Assembly (NCBI RefSeq): GCF_024498075.1
Contig: NZ_JANHOF010000001.1
Coordinates: 1,426,001-1,490,000 of the forward strand
Direction: 5' to 3'
Origin: Paenibacillus mendelii
GTDB lineage: Bacteria; Bacillota; Bacilli; Paenibacillales; Paenibacillaceae
Length of the DNA: 64,000 nucleotides
In this document: in pieces, positions 8,215-19,574 of the stretch
Position numbering within the stretch: position 1 is the stretch's first letter
Layout: the number at the start of each line of letters is the position of its first letter
Program-made: the position numbers and the translations under genes
The notes under the pieces: generated by a model
Database searches by the model: none
The model's input: the letters and a program-made list of their open reading frames with translations, nothing else
What the model was told of the DNA's origin: nothing

Positions 8215-10962
8215 TTAAGACTCGTTAGGATTATGGAGCATCGTTCGAATAAGCATACCGTTCTTCCCGGTAACCCGAATTTGCACTTCACCATCGCGAT
8301 CCGTACGCAAAATTTGCGTACCCGCGTTATGCAGACGGGTGAGAACATCCGCATTCGGATGCCCGTACACGTTCGTGCGGCCCACAGAAATTACCGCGGT
8401 CTTCGGCTGCCAGTAGGCGAGCCATTCTGCAGTCGTCGACGTTTTGCTGCCGTGATGGGATACCTTCATCACATCAATCGGAGCCAATTGTTGTTTATGC
8501 TGAAGCTGTTGATGGTTTACCCGATCCGCCCGCTCAATAAGCGTCCGCTCCTCCTTGGCATCCGCATCACCAGCGAACAAGAACGTCCGGTCGTACAGAT
8601 GAAGAAGGAATGCGACGCTCTGCCCGTTCTGCTCCTCGACATGCGGCACATCCGGCATCATATCCCCCGTACCCTCTACCGCTTTAAACCATTCTTCGTC
8701 CGAACTGCCGATTACCGTCATACGAGTGCTCCCGTCGATCTCCCAGCGCTGCCCTTCGTCTGCCCGGTAAAGCGGGATGCCTCGCACCACAGCGGTTAGC
8801 AGCAGCGTGCGCGCATCGTCCGATGCTTTGAACGTCCCATTCCATAAGATTCGTTTCACCGGGATACTCGATATAATGGCATGCAGCCCTCTTATATGGT
8901 CGCTATCCAGATGGGAGATCACCAGCAGATCAATCGCTTGCACGCCCCGCTGCTGCAGGAGCGGCACGACCGTCTTCCGTCCTACCTCGAATGGATCGCG
9001 CCGATTCTTCCATTCATCCCCCTTCTTACGAAAGCTTACGATCCCGCCCCCGTCGATAAGAAGATGCTTGCCTTCTGCTGTGCGCACGAGTATTGAATCG
9101 CCTTGACCCACATCAATGAAGCTGACCAGCGCATCACGATTGTTCCAATCCGGATGATAGGCCCAGAGCAAAGGCAGCAGCAGTGTAACTATGGCTCCTG
9201 CAGCGGTGCTATGCCGAAGAAGCCTGCTCGCTCTCGCCTTGCTATCCCGTCCATCCCCGGCTGTCGGGAATCCGTCTCCATGACCCCGCAGATTGAAGCT
9301 TGCACCTGAACCCAAGAGCGGCTGCGTATCCTCGATAAGATTCTGTACCGCCGCATCCTCCTGTTCCGGATTGGGCGGAGCAGCGGAACGTCTATTCAGG
9401 CAGAAGACTATTAGCCCCAATGCCGCGTAGATGACAACCACCCACCAGAGCGGCGGCTTCGCCCAAATGAACCGGAACCGGTCAACCTCGCTCAATCGCA
9501 GCACAAAGCCGAAGGTAAGGTCATTGCCGATCTCCGCTCCCTTCGCCAACAGGGAGGCGGCAGGATGCCAGATGTCCGCCAGCAGCAGCGATGCGCCGCC
9601 AAGCGGCATGACGATGAAGCTAATGAATGGCACTAACGCAAAGTTAGCCGGAAGCGACAGCAGGTGGAATTGATTGAAATAATAGACGGTCAGTGGAAAC
9701 GAAACCGCTTGGGCCACGATCGTTACCGCTGCCAAATCGTACAGCGCCTTCCAACGCTTCGATTCCGGCATTCGCCTGCGAACAGGCTGAACGCCGATAA
9801 TAAGCCCTGCCGTTACGATAAACGATAGCTGAAAGCCGACATCCTCCAGCAAGTAAGGATCATAGACAAGCATCAGTAGCGCCGCCGCCGCAAGTAGATG
9901 CAGCCCGTCCTTCAGCTTGCCGAGGCGGGCTGCCGTCAAGCCCAGCATCGCCATGATGCCGGCCCGAATAACCGATGGCGAGCCGCCAGCCAGCAGGACA
10001 TAGAGCGGCACGGCGACGATCATGACCAGCAGCAACCGTTCGCGCGTCATGCGCAGCAGCTTGAGCAGGCCTCCGAGCACGTATAGAAATACGGCGACAT
10101 GGAGGCCGGAGATGGCCAGAATGTGCGTCAGTCCGAGTTGGGAAAACTGACGGAAGCGGTCGGGATCGAGATCCTCGCGTATGCCGAGGACGAGGCCTTT
10201 CATGTACCCGGCCTGCTCCGCCGGGTACATGTCCTCCATCCGCGAGCCAAGGGCATCGCGAATGGCATCGATGCGGCCCAGCAGCGATGCCTTGCTCAGG
10301 GCCGGGCCCGCGGCGGTTTGCACGGAGGCGACTCCCTTCGCCTTGAGCAGCCCGTGCATGCGCTGGCCGCTCAAGTAGCGGCGGTAATCGAAGCCGCCGA
10401 AGTTGGTCGCCACGGCCGGCAGCTCCAGCACGCCGGCCACGCGAACCCGGTCGCCGCGCTGCCAGCGGGCGGCGACCGCCTGGTCAGGCTGCTCCTCCAG
10501 CCTGACCTGCACGAGCAGGCGCTCGGCGCTAAGCTTGCGCGGCGCCTGCTCGCCCTCGACGCGGACGGTATGCGCCGTCACGCGGAACTGCACGCGGTCG
10601 CCGTCGATCTCGACCGCGGAGATAATCGTTCCTTCCGCTTCCACGGCTGGGGAAGCGGAAGGAACGGCAGCCGCTGCGGCGGCGAGCAGGTCTTGGAGCG
10701 CCGTCACATTGCGGGCATCCGCCCACATGCGCTCCCCTGCTGCGACGCCGAACGCGGCGAGGCAAGCGGCGGCGAGCGGCCAGGCTTCCCGCCGCCGCAT
10801 CGCCATAGCAAGCAGCGCGGCAGCGAGCGCGCCGCCGGCCAGCAGAATGCCGCGGTTGGTCAACCCGGCCGCCGCGGCGCTGCCAATGATCCAACAGATC
10901 GTGAACAGGACGATGGGTCTTCTGGTCAACGTTAGCGCTCCTTTCAAAGCAGGTCTTGTCAA
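8215..10962 (-). CDS. comEC: ComEC, DNA-uptake channel with metallo-beta-lactamase-like domain
   Basis: ComEC forms the membrane channel through which single-stranded DNA enters the cytoplasm during natural transformation. The 915-residue protein has the family layout: N-terminal membrane helices plus a DUF4131-type soluble region (about 1-230), the polytopic competence domain (about 240-550, with LTHILAISGLHVAVFLY), and a C-terminal metallo-beta-lactamase-like domain (about 610-880) that keeps FIDVGQGDSILV, SHLDSDH and VSHHGSKTS. The retained metal-binding motif fits a nuclease role. The segment coding for about residues 20-190 is distinctly more GC- and Ala/Arg-rich than the rest of the window. 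A terminator-like hairpin lies between comEB and comEC, so it may be only partly co-transcribed with comEB. Confidence 0.95.
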   Translation of the reverse strand: MTRPALKGALTLTRRPIVLFTICWIIGSAAAAGLTNRGILLAGGALAAALLAMAMRRREAWPLAAACLAAFGVAAGERMWADARNVTALQDLLAAAAAAVPSASPAVEAEGTIISAVEIDGDRVQFRVTAHTVRVEGEQAPRKLSAERLLVQVRLEEQPDQAVAARWQRGDRVRVAGVLELPAVATNFGGFDYRRYLSGQRMHGLLKAKGVASVQTAAGPALSKASLLGRIDAIRDALGSRMEDMYPAEQAGYMKGLVLGIREDLDPDRFRQFSQLGLTHILAISGLHVAVFLYVLGGLLKLLRMTRERLLLVMIVAVPLYVLLAGGSPSVIRAGIMAMLGLTAARLGKLKDGLHLLAAAALLMLVYDPYLLEDVGFQLSFIVTAGLIIGVQPVRRRMPESKRWKALYDLAAVTIVAQAVSFPLTVYYFNQFHLLSLPANFALVPFISFIVMPLGGASLLLADIWHPAASLLAKGAEIGNDLTFGFVLRLSEVDRFRFIWAKPPLWWVVVIYAALGLIVFCLNRRSAAPPNPEQEDAAVQNLIEDTQPLLGSGASFNLRGHGDGFPTAGDGRDSKARASRLLRHSTAAGAIVTLLLPLLWAYHPDWNNRDALVSFIDVGQGDSILVRTAEGKHLLIDGGGIVSFRKKGDEWKNRRDPFEVGRKTVVPLLQQRGVQAIDLLVISHLDSDHIRGLHAIISSIPVKRILWNGTFKASDDARTLLLTAVVRGIPLYRADEGQRWEIDGSTRMTVIGSSDEEWFKAVEGTGDMMPDVPHVEEQNGQSVAFLLHLYDRTFLFAGDADAKEERTLIERADRVNHQQLQHKQQLAPIDVMKVSHHGSKTSTTAEWLAYWQPKTAVISVGRTNVYGHPNADVLTRLHNAGTQILRTDRDGEVQIRVTGKNGMLIRTMLHNPNES

Positions 10963-11035
10963 TGGTTTAATTGCTGCTTATCGGCATCTGAGGACTCCCC
11001 CGTACCGCGTCCCCTCTTCCAATCCCGTTCGAACA

Positions 11036-11087
11036 GAACACAAAAGAACCTCCGGCTGCACCGTTATCGGCACGTCCGGAGGTTCTT
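11036..11087 (-). terminator. Terminator-like hairpin after comEB
   Basis: The arms AAGAACCTCCGG (11044-11055) and CCGGAGGTTCTT (11076-11087) pair perfectly. On the minus strand the stem is followed by CTTTTGTGTT. It lies between comEB and comEC and may lower read-through into comEC. Confidence 0.6.
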
Positions 11088-11119
11088 CCTCACAGATATT
11101 AACTTGAATGATTACCGCA

Positions 11120-11659
11120 CTATGAAATCACGCTCATTCCCGCCTGCGCGGGCGGCTCGTATTCAGCTAAATTCCGGAATACGATTCCTTTCTGCGTCAT
11201 CAGCGTGTTCACTTTCTCGCTATCCTTCGGATAGTTGCGGTGGTAGACGATCTCTTTGACACCACTGTTTGCCAGCATGTTGGCACAGGTCCAGCAGGGT
11301 TGATCCGTCACGTAGACCGTCGACCCTTCACGGTCGATCCGGTCGGTGAACATAAGGAGATTCTGCTCCGCATGAATCGTACGGATGCAGCGCTGCTTCT
11401 TCACCATGCGCTCCTCCGAATCGACCAGCGTCAGCTCGACCTCCTCTACGATCATGCAGCCGGCTTCCGAGCAATCGGCCACCCCCATCGGGGCGCCGTT
11501 ATAGGCGGTTCCGAGCAGCTTCTTCCCTTGAACCAAGACAGCACCGACATGTCTGCGCGGACAACGTGAACGTGTCGAGACCATATAGGCGATATCCATG
11601 AAGTAGGTGTCCCAATCTTTGCGCACGCTGTCTTGCGGTGACGTTTCCATCGTCTTCAT
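11120..11659 (-). CDS. comEB: ComEB, deoxycytidylate deaminase family
   Basis: dCMP deaminases convert dCMP to dUMP for thymidylate synthesis. ComEB belongs to this family and lies in the comE operon of Bacillus, where it is reported to be dispensable for DNA uptake. The 179-residue product has the zinc/catalytic signature: the IHAEQN motif, where His binds zinc and Glu is the proton shuttle, and DQPCWTCANML with the two zinc Cys. The early Cys-rich segment (ADCSEAGCM) matches the extra zinc site of dCMP deaminases. It is 22 bp from the end of the sulfhydrylase gene upstream, so the two are likely co-transcribed. Confidence 0.95.
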   Translation of the reverse strand: MKTMETSPQDSVRKDWDTYFMDIAYMVSTRSRCPRRHVGAVLVQGKKLLGTAYNGAPMGVADCSEAGCMIVEEVELTLVDSEERMVKKQRCIRTIHAEQNLLMFTDRIDREGSTVYVTDQPCWTCANMLANSGVKEIVYHRNYPKDSEKVNTLMTQKGIVFRNLAEYEPPAQAGMSVIS

Positions 11660-11681
11660 TCTTCCCTTCGTTCTTCTATAA

Positions 11682-13632
<1,951 letters not shown>

Positions 13633-13995
13633 ACCGCACACTCCTATCGTCTCTTTGATAACTAAACTTTTTAAGACTGGCGAATCGCTGCCGGTCATTC
13701 TTTTTAAGAAAAAAATGGTCATCATAACCAGGCTTCCGCGCATAACCTAGTGAGAGCAGCATAACGACCGCGCTTGAGGTCCGGTGTATATCGACGCAGC
13801 CGCCCTAATCGGGCCTTTCCCTGTACAGCTGCAGATCTCATCGGATCGCATGAACATGATTCGCCTTAGCAGCACGAAGCTTCGCGTATTCATGCATTAT
13901 AGCCGCATTTAGCATCTTCCCATTGGGTGGATTCGAATGCGGCGCTACGGCAGCTCTGCTATTCCTAATGGAGAGCGCCTTGGGAGGGACTAACG
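13633..13995. other. Divergent comEA/comER control region
   Basis: No gene is visible in this 363-bp stretch. A near-palindromic AT-rich block, CATTCTTTTT / AAGAAAAAAATG, lies at 13696-13717, and a perfect 10-bp palindrome CGAAGCTTCG at 13875-13884. The AT block recalls the A-tract/T-tract layout of ComK boxes but does not have the AAAA-N5-TTTT spacing, so ComK binding is only a suggestion. Confidence 0.4.
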
Positions 13996-14835
13996 ATGAA
14001 TGTCGGTTTTATTGGAATCGGAAGCATGGGCAGCCTGCTTATCGATGCGTTTATCGGTTCGGGCGCGCTCGATCCAACGCAAATTACCGCGAGCAACCGC
14101 ACCTATGCCAAGGCAGAAGCCATGGCGCTCCGGTACCCCGGGCTTCGTGCCGTTCGCGAGAATAGTGAAGCGGCAGCCGGGAGCGATATCGTCTTTCTAT
14201 GCATTAAGCCGCATGAATATAAAACTATCATTCATGAGCTTCGTAACGTCATTCAGCCTCATCAAATTATCGTATCTATTACCAGTCCCGTCATGCTGGC
14301 ACAGCTGGAGGATTGGCTGCCGTGCAAAATCGCCAAAGTGATCCCCAGCATCACAAACTATGTCTGCTGCGGCGCAACCTTATGCATGTATGGCCAGCGT
14401 ATGGCGCAGAGGGACAGGGAGCGTTTGAACAGCCTCCTTGCTCATATCAGCGAGCCCCTTCATATTGATGAGCGGCATACCCGCATCGTCTCCGATCTCT
14501 CTTCGTGCGGCCCTGCCTTCATGGCCTTCGTGCTGCAAAAATTTATCGATGCCGCCGTAGAAGAGACAGGCATCGAACGGGAAGAAGCTCAGGCCATTGC
14601 CAGCACGATGCTGGCAGGCACGGGACATCTCCTGACCGAAGGGGGCATGACGCCTGAGCAGCTGCAAGCCCGTGTTTCCGTTCCAGGAGGGATTACTGCC
14701 CAGGCGCTGGACCTGCTCAACCGCGAGATGAATGGCGTATTCAATGCCGTTATTCGCACGACACATGCCAAATATCGCGATGATCTGGCCAAAGTGAGCA
14801 TCTCGTTATACGGCGAAGAGGTGAACGGCTCTTAA
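13996..14835 (+). CDS. comER: ComER, pyrroline-5-carboxylate reductase-like protein
   Basis: ComER belongs to the pyrroline-5-carboxylate reductase fold family and is found divergent from comEA in Bacillales, where it has been linked to competence regulation and sporulation. The 279-residue product has the N-terminal Rossmann motif GFIGIGSMG (residues 4-12), a middle SDIVFLCIKPHE segment and the helical C-terminal dimer domain with SSCGPAFMAFVLQKFIDAA. The ATG at 13996 has GGGAGG 8-9 bases upstream. It is the only plus-strand gene between rpsT and 49.6 kb. A real proline biosynthetic role cannot be excluded from sequence. Confidence 0.9.
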   Translation: MNVGFIGIGSMGSLLIDAFIGSGALDPTQITASNRTYAKAEAMALRYPGLRAVRENSEAAAGSDIVFLCIKPHEYKTIIHELRNVIQPHQIIVSITSPVMLAQLEDWLPCKIAKVIPSITNYVCCGATLCMYGQRMAQRDRERLNSLLAHISEPLHIDERHTRIVSDLSSCGPAFMAFVLQKFIDAAVEETGIEREEAQAIASTMLAGTGHLLTEGGMTPEQLQARVSVPGGITAQALDLLNREMNGVFNAVIRTTHAKYRDDLAKVSISLYGEEVNGS

Positions 14836-14871
14836 CGCATGCTTTGCGTTAAGAGGCCATCCACCTCTTCG
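14814..14871. terminator. Long inverted repeat between convergent comER and leuS
   Basis: CTCTTAACGCA (14829-14839) pairs with TGCGTTAAGAG (14845-14855), and an outer stem CGAAGAGGTG / CACCTCTTCG (14814-14823 and 14862-14871) closes it. The comER stop codon lies inside the stem. There is no clear T tract, so it may act as a transcription barrier for both converging genes rather than a standard terminator. Confidence 0.5.
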
Positions 14872-14882
14872 TTCATGTTCAT

Positions 14883-17324
14883 TTAGTTGGCAACGATATT
14901 AACAAGCTTCCCTTTGACCGCGATCACTTTGCGAATGGTCTTCCCTTCAATCGCCTCAGCCACTTTCTCCGACTGCTTCGCGATCTGTTCCATATTCGAC
15001 TCGTTCGTATCCGCGGCGATCGATAGACGATCGATAATTTTCCCGTTCACTTGAACGACAATTTCGACTTCCTGATCAATCGTCCAAGCTTCGTTATGGG
15101 ACGGCCACTCCGCGTAGGTGACCGATTCGGTGTGACCCAGCCTCGACCACAATTCTTCTGCGATATGCGGCGACAATGGCGACAGCAGCTGCACGAAGTT
15201 TTCCATCGCTTGTCTTGGCAGTTTCTCAGCTTTATAGGCGTCATTGACGAAGATCATCAGCTGGCTGATCGCCGTATTAAACCGCAGGTTCTCGTAATCG
15301 TCTCCGACTTTCTTGATCGTGCGGTGCCAGGTCCGCTTGAATGCATCTGAAGCATCCTCGTCCGTAATCTTTGCATTCAGCTCGCCGTCATCGCCGACAA
15401 ACAGGCGCCATACCCGGCTTAGGAAACGGTTCATGCCCTCAACGCCGTTTGTGATCCAAGGCTTCGTCGCCTCCAGCGGGCCCATGAACATCTCATACAT
15501 ACGAAGCGTATCCGCACCGAACTCATTCACGATATCGTCCGGATTAATGACGTTCCCGCGTGATTTGGACATTTTCTCATTGTTCGTGCCCAGAATCATT
15601 CCTTGATTGACGAGCTTGTGGAACGGCTCTTTCGTTGCCACAACGCCCAGATCGTACAATACTTTATGCCAGAATCTGGCATAGAGCAGATGAAGCACCG
15701 CATGCTCCGCTCCTCCGATGTACAGATCGACCGGCAGCCATTCCTTCTGCTTCTCCGGCGAGCAGATCTCATTCTCGTTATGCGGATCGATAAACCGGAG
15801 GTAATACCAGCAGCTTCCCGCCCATTGCGGCATTGTGTTCGTTTCGCGGCGCGCCTTCATTCCGGTTTCCGGATCAATCGTCTCTACCCATTCGGTTACA
15901 TTCGCAAGCGGAGATTCACCTGTACCCGATGGTTTAATTTGTTCCACATCCGGCAGCAGCAGCGGAAGCTGGTCCACAGGCACCGGCTTCATCGTTCCGT
16001 CCTCCAGATGAAGAATCGGAATCGGCTCGCCCCAATAGCGCTGGCGGCTAAACAGCCAATCGCGCAGACGGTACGTCACTTTCCCTTGTCCTTTGCCCGA
16101 GGCCTCCAGCTTCTCGATCATCCGTGCAATCGCCTGCTCATTGTTCAATCCGTTCAAGATATCGGAATTGACATGCGGTCCGTCCCCGGCATATGCCTCC
16201 ACGGAAATGTCGCCGCCCTGCACGACTTCTATGATCGGCAGCTCGAACTGCTTCGCAAATTCCCAGTCGCGCTGGTCATGGCCTGGAACAGCCATGATCG
16301 CGCCCGTTCCGTAGCCGGCCAGGACATAATCGGCGATCCAAATCGGCACTTTTGCACCGTTAACCGGGTTTACCGCATAAGCGCCAGTAAATACGCCGGA
16401 CTTGTCTTTCGCCAAATCGGTACGCTCCAGATCGCTCTTGCGTGCTGCCGCTTCCTGATAAGCACTGACAGCTGATTGCTGCTCGCTTGTCGTGATCCGC
16501 TCTACCAGCTCATGCTCCGGAGCAAGTACGCAGTAGGTCGCGCCGAACAGTGTATCCGGCCGTGTTGTAAAGACAACAAGTGCATCGTCGTGTCCGTCGA
16601 TCGCGAACGTGACTTCCGCCCCTGTAGATTTGCCGATCCAGTTGCGCTGCATATCCTTAATGCTCTCGGACCAGTCCAGCTCCTCCAAGTCATCCAGCAG
16701 ACGCTCGGCATATTCCGTAATCTTCAGTACCCATTGGCGCATTGGCTTGCGGACAACCGGATGGTTGCCGCGCTCGCTCAGACCGTTAATGACCTCTTCG
16801 TTGGCAAGTACCGTTCCCAGTGCCGGACACCAGTTCACAGGCACTTCTGCTACATAAGCCAGCCCTTTATTGTACAGCTGGATAAAAATCCACTGCGTCC
16901 ACTTGTAATAATCGGGATCAGTCGTGCTAAATTCGCGGTCCCAATCATAGGAGAAGCCGAGCGATTTAATTTGGCGGCGGAAGTTGTTGATGTTCTTAAC
17001 CGTAATATCGCGCGGATGCTCGCCCGTATCGAGTGCATGCTGTTCCGCGGGAAGTCCGAACGCATCCCAGCCCATAGGGTGCAGCACGTTATAACCGCGC
17101 ATCCGTTTGTAACGGGATACGATATCCGTCGCCGTATAGCCTTCCGGATGGCCGACATGCAAGCCCGCACCAGAAGGATATGGAAACATATCAAGCGCAT
17201 AAAACTTTGGTTTATCCGCATCTTCTGTCGTTCTGAACGTTTTGTTGTCGTCCCAATACTTCTGCCACTTCGGCTCGATAGCCTGTGGATTGTATCCCTG
17301 CAGCTCTTGGCGTTCTTGTGCCAT
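14883..17324 (-). CDS. leuS: Leucyl-tRNA synthetase
   Basis: LeuRS charges tRNA-Leu and proofreads it in a CP1 editing domain. The 813-residue product shows the class I signatures: HVGHP (HIGH motif, residues 56-60) after PYPSGAGL, and [15 protein letters not shown] (KMSKS motif, about residue 580). The editing domain lies between them ([13 protein letters not shown] near 255), and the C-terminal anticodon-binding region ends with [16 protein letters not shown], as in bacterial LeuRS. The start ATG at 17324 has AGGAGG upstream. The leader contains a T-box with a leucine CTC specifier and a short interspersed repeat that ends at the ribosome-binding site. Its position between comER and yqeM differs from Bacillus subtilis, where leuS is elsewhere. 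Confidence 0.99.
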   Translation of the reverse strand: MAQERQELQGYNPQAIEPKWQKYWDDNKTFRTTEDADKPKFYALDMFPYPSGAGLHVGHPEGYTATDIVSRYKRMRGYNVLHPMGWDAFGLPAEQHALDTGEHPRDITVKNINNFRRQIKSLGFSYDWDREFSTTDPDYYKWTQWIFIQLYNKGLAYVAEVPVNWCPALGTVLANEEVINGLSERGNHPVVRKPMRQWVLKITEYAERLLDDLEELDWSESIKDMQRNWIGKSTGAEVTFAIDGHDDALVVFTTRPDTLFGATYCVLAPEHELVERITTSEQQSAVSAYQEAAARKSDLERTDLAKDKSGVFTGAYAVNPVNGAKVPIWIADYVLAGYGTGAIMAVPGHDQRDWEFAKQFELPIIEVVQGGDISVEAYAGDGPHVNSDILNGLNNEQAIARMIEKLEASGKGQGKVTYRLRDWLFSRQRYWGEPIPILHLEDGTMKPVPVDQLPLLLPDVEQIKPSGTGESPLANVTEWVETIDPETGMKARRETNTMPQWAGSCWYYLRFIDPHNENEICSPEKQKEWLPVDLYIGGAEHAVLHLLYARFWHKVLYDLGVVATKEPFHKLVNQGMILGTNNEKMSKSRGNVINPDDIVNEFGADTLRMYEMFMGPLEATKPWITNGVEGMNRFLSRVWRLFVGDDGELNAKITDEDASDAFKRTWHRTIKKVGDDYENLRFNTAISQLMIFVNDAYKAEKLPRQAMENFVQLLSPLSPHIAEELWSRLGHTESVTYAEWPSHNEAWTIDQEVEIVVQVNGKIIDRLSIAADTNESNMEQIAKQSEKVAEAIEGKTIRKVIAVKGKLVNIVAN

Positions 17325-17342
17325 GTTTGTTGCCTCCTAAAA

Positions 17343-17498
17343 GTTTTGTGCAGCATTTGCTTCTCGAATCTGCATCGCAACAAAACTTGCTTCGTAAGCA
17401 TATGCTTTGTTTTGTGCAGCTTTAACTTCTTGATTCTGCTACGCAACAAAACTTGCTTCGTAAGCATATGCTTTGTTTCATGCAGTTTCGTAACTTGC
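17343..17498 (-). repeat. Interspersed repeat in the leuS leader (66-bp period)
   Basis: Two 66-bp units (17343-17408 and 17409-17474) plus a partial third copy lie between the T-box terminator and the leuS ribosome-binding site. Each holds CGCAACAAAACTTGCTTCG followed by AAGCATATGCTT, a 12-bp palindrome. The repeat ends at CAAAACTTTTAGGAGG on the minus strand, so its last bases run into the Shine-Dalgarno sequence. A related element, also ending at AGGAGG, lies upstream of the lipoprotein gene at 39864-40020. Confidence 0.85.
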
Positions 17499-17525
17499 AA
17501 GGGTCCCCATTTCAGAAATGGGCAT

Positions 17526-17810
17526 AAAAAAACCTCCCATCCCCAGCGACAAACGCTAGGGACGAGAGGTATTAATTCCCGTGGTACCACCCTAGTTAGC
17601 GGAAAACATGCTTTGCATCCGCTCACTCGACACCCTTAACGCGGGAGATACGGCATGCTTCACGACCGGCTGATCCAGCTTGGTCGACTGGGCATGCGGC
17701 TCCAAGGCGAGTTCGTTAACGTGTCACTCCGGCTTGCACCAACCGCCGGCTCTCTGAATCTGACTACGTGAAACTACTGCTCCTTATCAACGCCTTACAA
17801 AAAAATGATT
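17526..17810 (-). promoter_or_regulatory. T-box riboswitch (leucine) upstream of leuS
   Basis: The leader has the standard T-box parts on the minus strand. The T-box sequence AGGGTGGTACCACGG is at 17579-17593; its TGGT would pair with the ACCA end of tRNA-Leu. A terminator stem with a TTTG-type loop (17533-17570) is followed by seven T (17526-17532). Stem I with AGAGAG and GGTTGGTGC-type distal loops lies at about 17725-17755. The triplet CTC at 17709-17711, in the context GAACTCGCC, is in the specifier position and is a leucine codon, matching the regulated gene. Uncharged tRNA-Leu would favour the antiterminator and leuS expression. Confidence 0.95.
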
Positions 17811-17816
17811 AGTTCG

Positions 17817-17845
17817 ATTATAATGAAGCCGATTCCCGCTGTCAA
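17817..17845 (-). promoter_or_regulatory. Sigma-A promoter of the T-box-leuS unit
   Basis: A full-consensus promoter: TTGACA (17840-17845), 17 bases, TATAAT (17817-17822) on the minus strand. It starts only 12 bases before the end of the yqeM gene is reached at 17857, so leuS has its own strong promoter directly after the yqe operon. Confidence 0.88.
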
Positions 17846-17856
17846 GCGATGGCCGC

Positions 17857-18633
17857 TTATTTCACCGCCACGAAAAATATCCGTTCCGCTTGTGGTCCAG
17901 GCAATTCAAGCTTAAAGTCCGCAAATTGCTCAACTTTCGCAAAGCCTGCTCTGCTAAGCGCTCCACTGATCCAAGCAGGATCGTAAGCGCGCTGCACATG
18001 AACCTCTTCAAATCGGCGGAAGCTGGCATCGCGCTGCTCCCCCTCGCGGGCGAATATCGTCAGACGATGCTCGATCTCGAGCCGTTCTACATCGTAGTCG
18101 CTTGTCCAGATGTAAGCAATATCGCGTTCGTCCAACACGAACGGCTGCTCCTCCGCATAACGCTCAAGCTGACGTGGAGCATGGACATCGAACAGGAAGA
18201 TGCCTCCTTGCTTCAAACCGTTCCAGGTTGCGCGGAAGGCGGCTTCAACATCTTCTTGTTCAGTCAAATAATTGATGCAATCGCAGAAGGATATCACCGA
18301 ATCGACCGGCTCCGGCAGCTCCCAATCGCGCATATCCTGTTGAAGCCAGCGAATCGATCCACCGTCCGAACGGATCGACCGCCGCTGACCTTCATCCCAC
18401 TTGCTGCGTCCGATCGTTAGCATGTCCGCTGACAAATCGATGGCGAACACCTGAAACCCGGAGTGCGCTAACGGGATCGACACGCTTCCTGTACCGCAGC
18501 CCAGATCAGCGACAGTAACCGGAATGTCGTCGTGCCGCTCCCAGCATTCGCGCGCAAAGCGGAGCCAGTCCGGATAAGGCATATCCTCCATCAGCCGATC
18601 GTATACGGTTGCAAATTGGCGGTACGCTCGCAT
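17857..18633 (-). CDS. yqeM: SAM-dependent methyltransferase (YqeM-like)
   Basis: A class I S-adenosylmethionine methyltransferase of 258 residues. The SAM-binding motif VADLGCGTGSVSIPLA (about residues 41-56) is followed by VFAIDLSADML as motif II and SFCDCINYL as the later motif. The substrate is unknown. It occupies the place of yqeM at the end of the yqe operon, 20 bp after the CvfB-like gene. GGAGGG lies 8 bases before the ATG at 18633. Confidence 0.88.
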   Translation of the reverse strand: MRAYRQFATVYDRLMEDMPYPDWLRFARECWERHDDIPVTVADLGCGTGSVSIPLAHSGFQVFAIDLSADMLTIGRSKWDEGQRRSIRSDGGSIRWLQQDMRDWELPEPVDSVISFCDCINYLTEQEDVEAAFRATWNGLKQGGIFLFDVHAPRQLERYAEEQPFVLDERDIAYIWTSDYDVERLEIEHRLTIFAREGEQRDASFRRFEEVHVQRAYDPAWISGALSRAGFAKVEQFADFKLELPGPQAERIFFVAVK

Positions 18634-18653
18634 CCTTTGATCCCTCCAAACGT

Positions 18654-19574
18654 CTATTCCTTAGTCGGAGCTTCGCTTTGGCGATCAGCGGCATTTCCTT
18701 CGGCAAGACGTGTCCAGCTTCCTTGCTGCGTCACGAGACCATCGCGCATAAGCTTCCCGACCGCCCGCTTAAAGGCGGATTTGCTAATTCCGAATTTCTG
18801 CTTAATAATATCTGCCTGCGTTTCATCCGAATAAGGCATGGCACCGCCCGGACGCTCCTGCAGGAAGGCAAGAATCCGATCCGCGTCTTCGACACGTCCG
18901 ACTTCTTTAATGGGCGACATGGACAGATTAACACGGCCGTCCTCGCGGATGAACGTCACTCTGGCGCGAACGCGCTCACCCAGCCGTAGAGGCTCCAGCC
19001 GCTCTTCGGCTGGAATAAAGCCAAATACACCGAACCCGACAACGCCGCCGTCAACGAGGACGAATGAACCGATCTTAAGAGTCTTCGTCACCCAGCCCTC
19101 CACCCATGTGTTGCGCCACGATTCAGGTGCAGGGAATACAAGCTTCATGAAATCTTCCTCGGCAGCTACCTTCGCTACGAGCCGGCCGATTTTATCATGC
19201 TCAAGCCGGACAAACACCTCATCGCCGCGCCGAGGGCGAAGCGACTTCAATTCCGGCTGCTCCGACATTGGCAGCAGCAGCTGGCGGCCGAGCCCCATTT
19301 CGAGAAACACTCCGATTCTCGGATGCATATCTGCCACTGCGAGCCTGGCGACCTCGCCCAATTGGATGAGCGGACGCTTCATGGTAGCCGCGATACGATC
19401 CTCCGAATCGAAGAATAAGAAGACTTCGACTTCGGCGCCTGGATTCGGACGACTGCCTACAAGCTCCGTATAGTGCATCAGCACCTCATCTGTACCGTCT
19501 GTCAAAAAATAACCATAGGGCGACACTTCACGCGCCACCCTTAGAGTCACAATCGTTCCCGCGACAAGACTCAT
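18654..19574 (-). CDS. cvfB: CvfB-like S1-domain RNA-binding protein
   Basis: CvfB-type proteins have several S1-like OB-fold domains and a C-terminal winged helix and bind RNA; in Staphylococcus aureus CvfB affects virulence gene expression. This 306-residue product shows S1-like segments (GTIVTLRVAREVSPYGYFLTD near 6, a second at about 65-140, a third with FVLVDGGVVGFGVFGFIP near 175-195) and a C-terminal winged-helix region (ADIIKQKFGISKSAFKRAVGKL). Its ATG at 19574 overlaps the rsfS stop (ATGA), so translation is coupled. In Bacillus subtilis no such gene stands between rsfS and yqeM. A role in mRNA handling is inferred from the family. Confidence 0.85.
   Translation of the reverse strand: MSLVAGTIVTLRVAREVSPYGYFLTDGTDEVLMHYTELVGSRPNPGAEVEVFLFFDSEDRIAATMKRPLIQLGEVARLAVADMHPRIGVFLEMGLGRQLLLPMSEQPELKSLRPRRGDEVFVRLEHDKIGRLVAKVAAEEDFMKLVFPAPESWRNTWVEGWVTKTLKIGSFVLVDGGVVGFGVFGFIPAEERLEPLRLGERVRARVTFIREDGRVNLSMSPIKEVGRVEDADRILAFLQERPGGAMPYSDETQADIIKQKFGISKSAFKRAVGKLMRDGLVTQQGSWTRLAEGNAADRQSEAPTKE

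Noticed and set aside
10099..11107. Long plus-strand frames opposite comEC
   Set aside because: They are a by-product of GC-rich codons; no start signals and no recognisable domains.
16850..17626. 258-residue minus-strand frame across the leuS leader
   Set aside because: It runs through the T-box and leader repeat in a frame different from leuS and has no ribosome-binding site.
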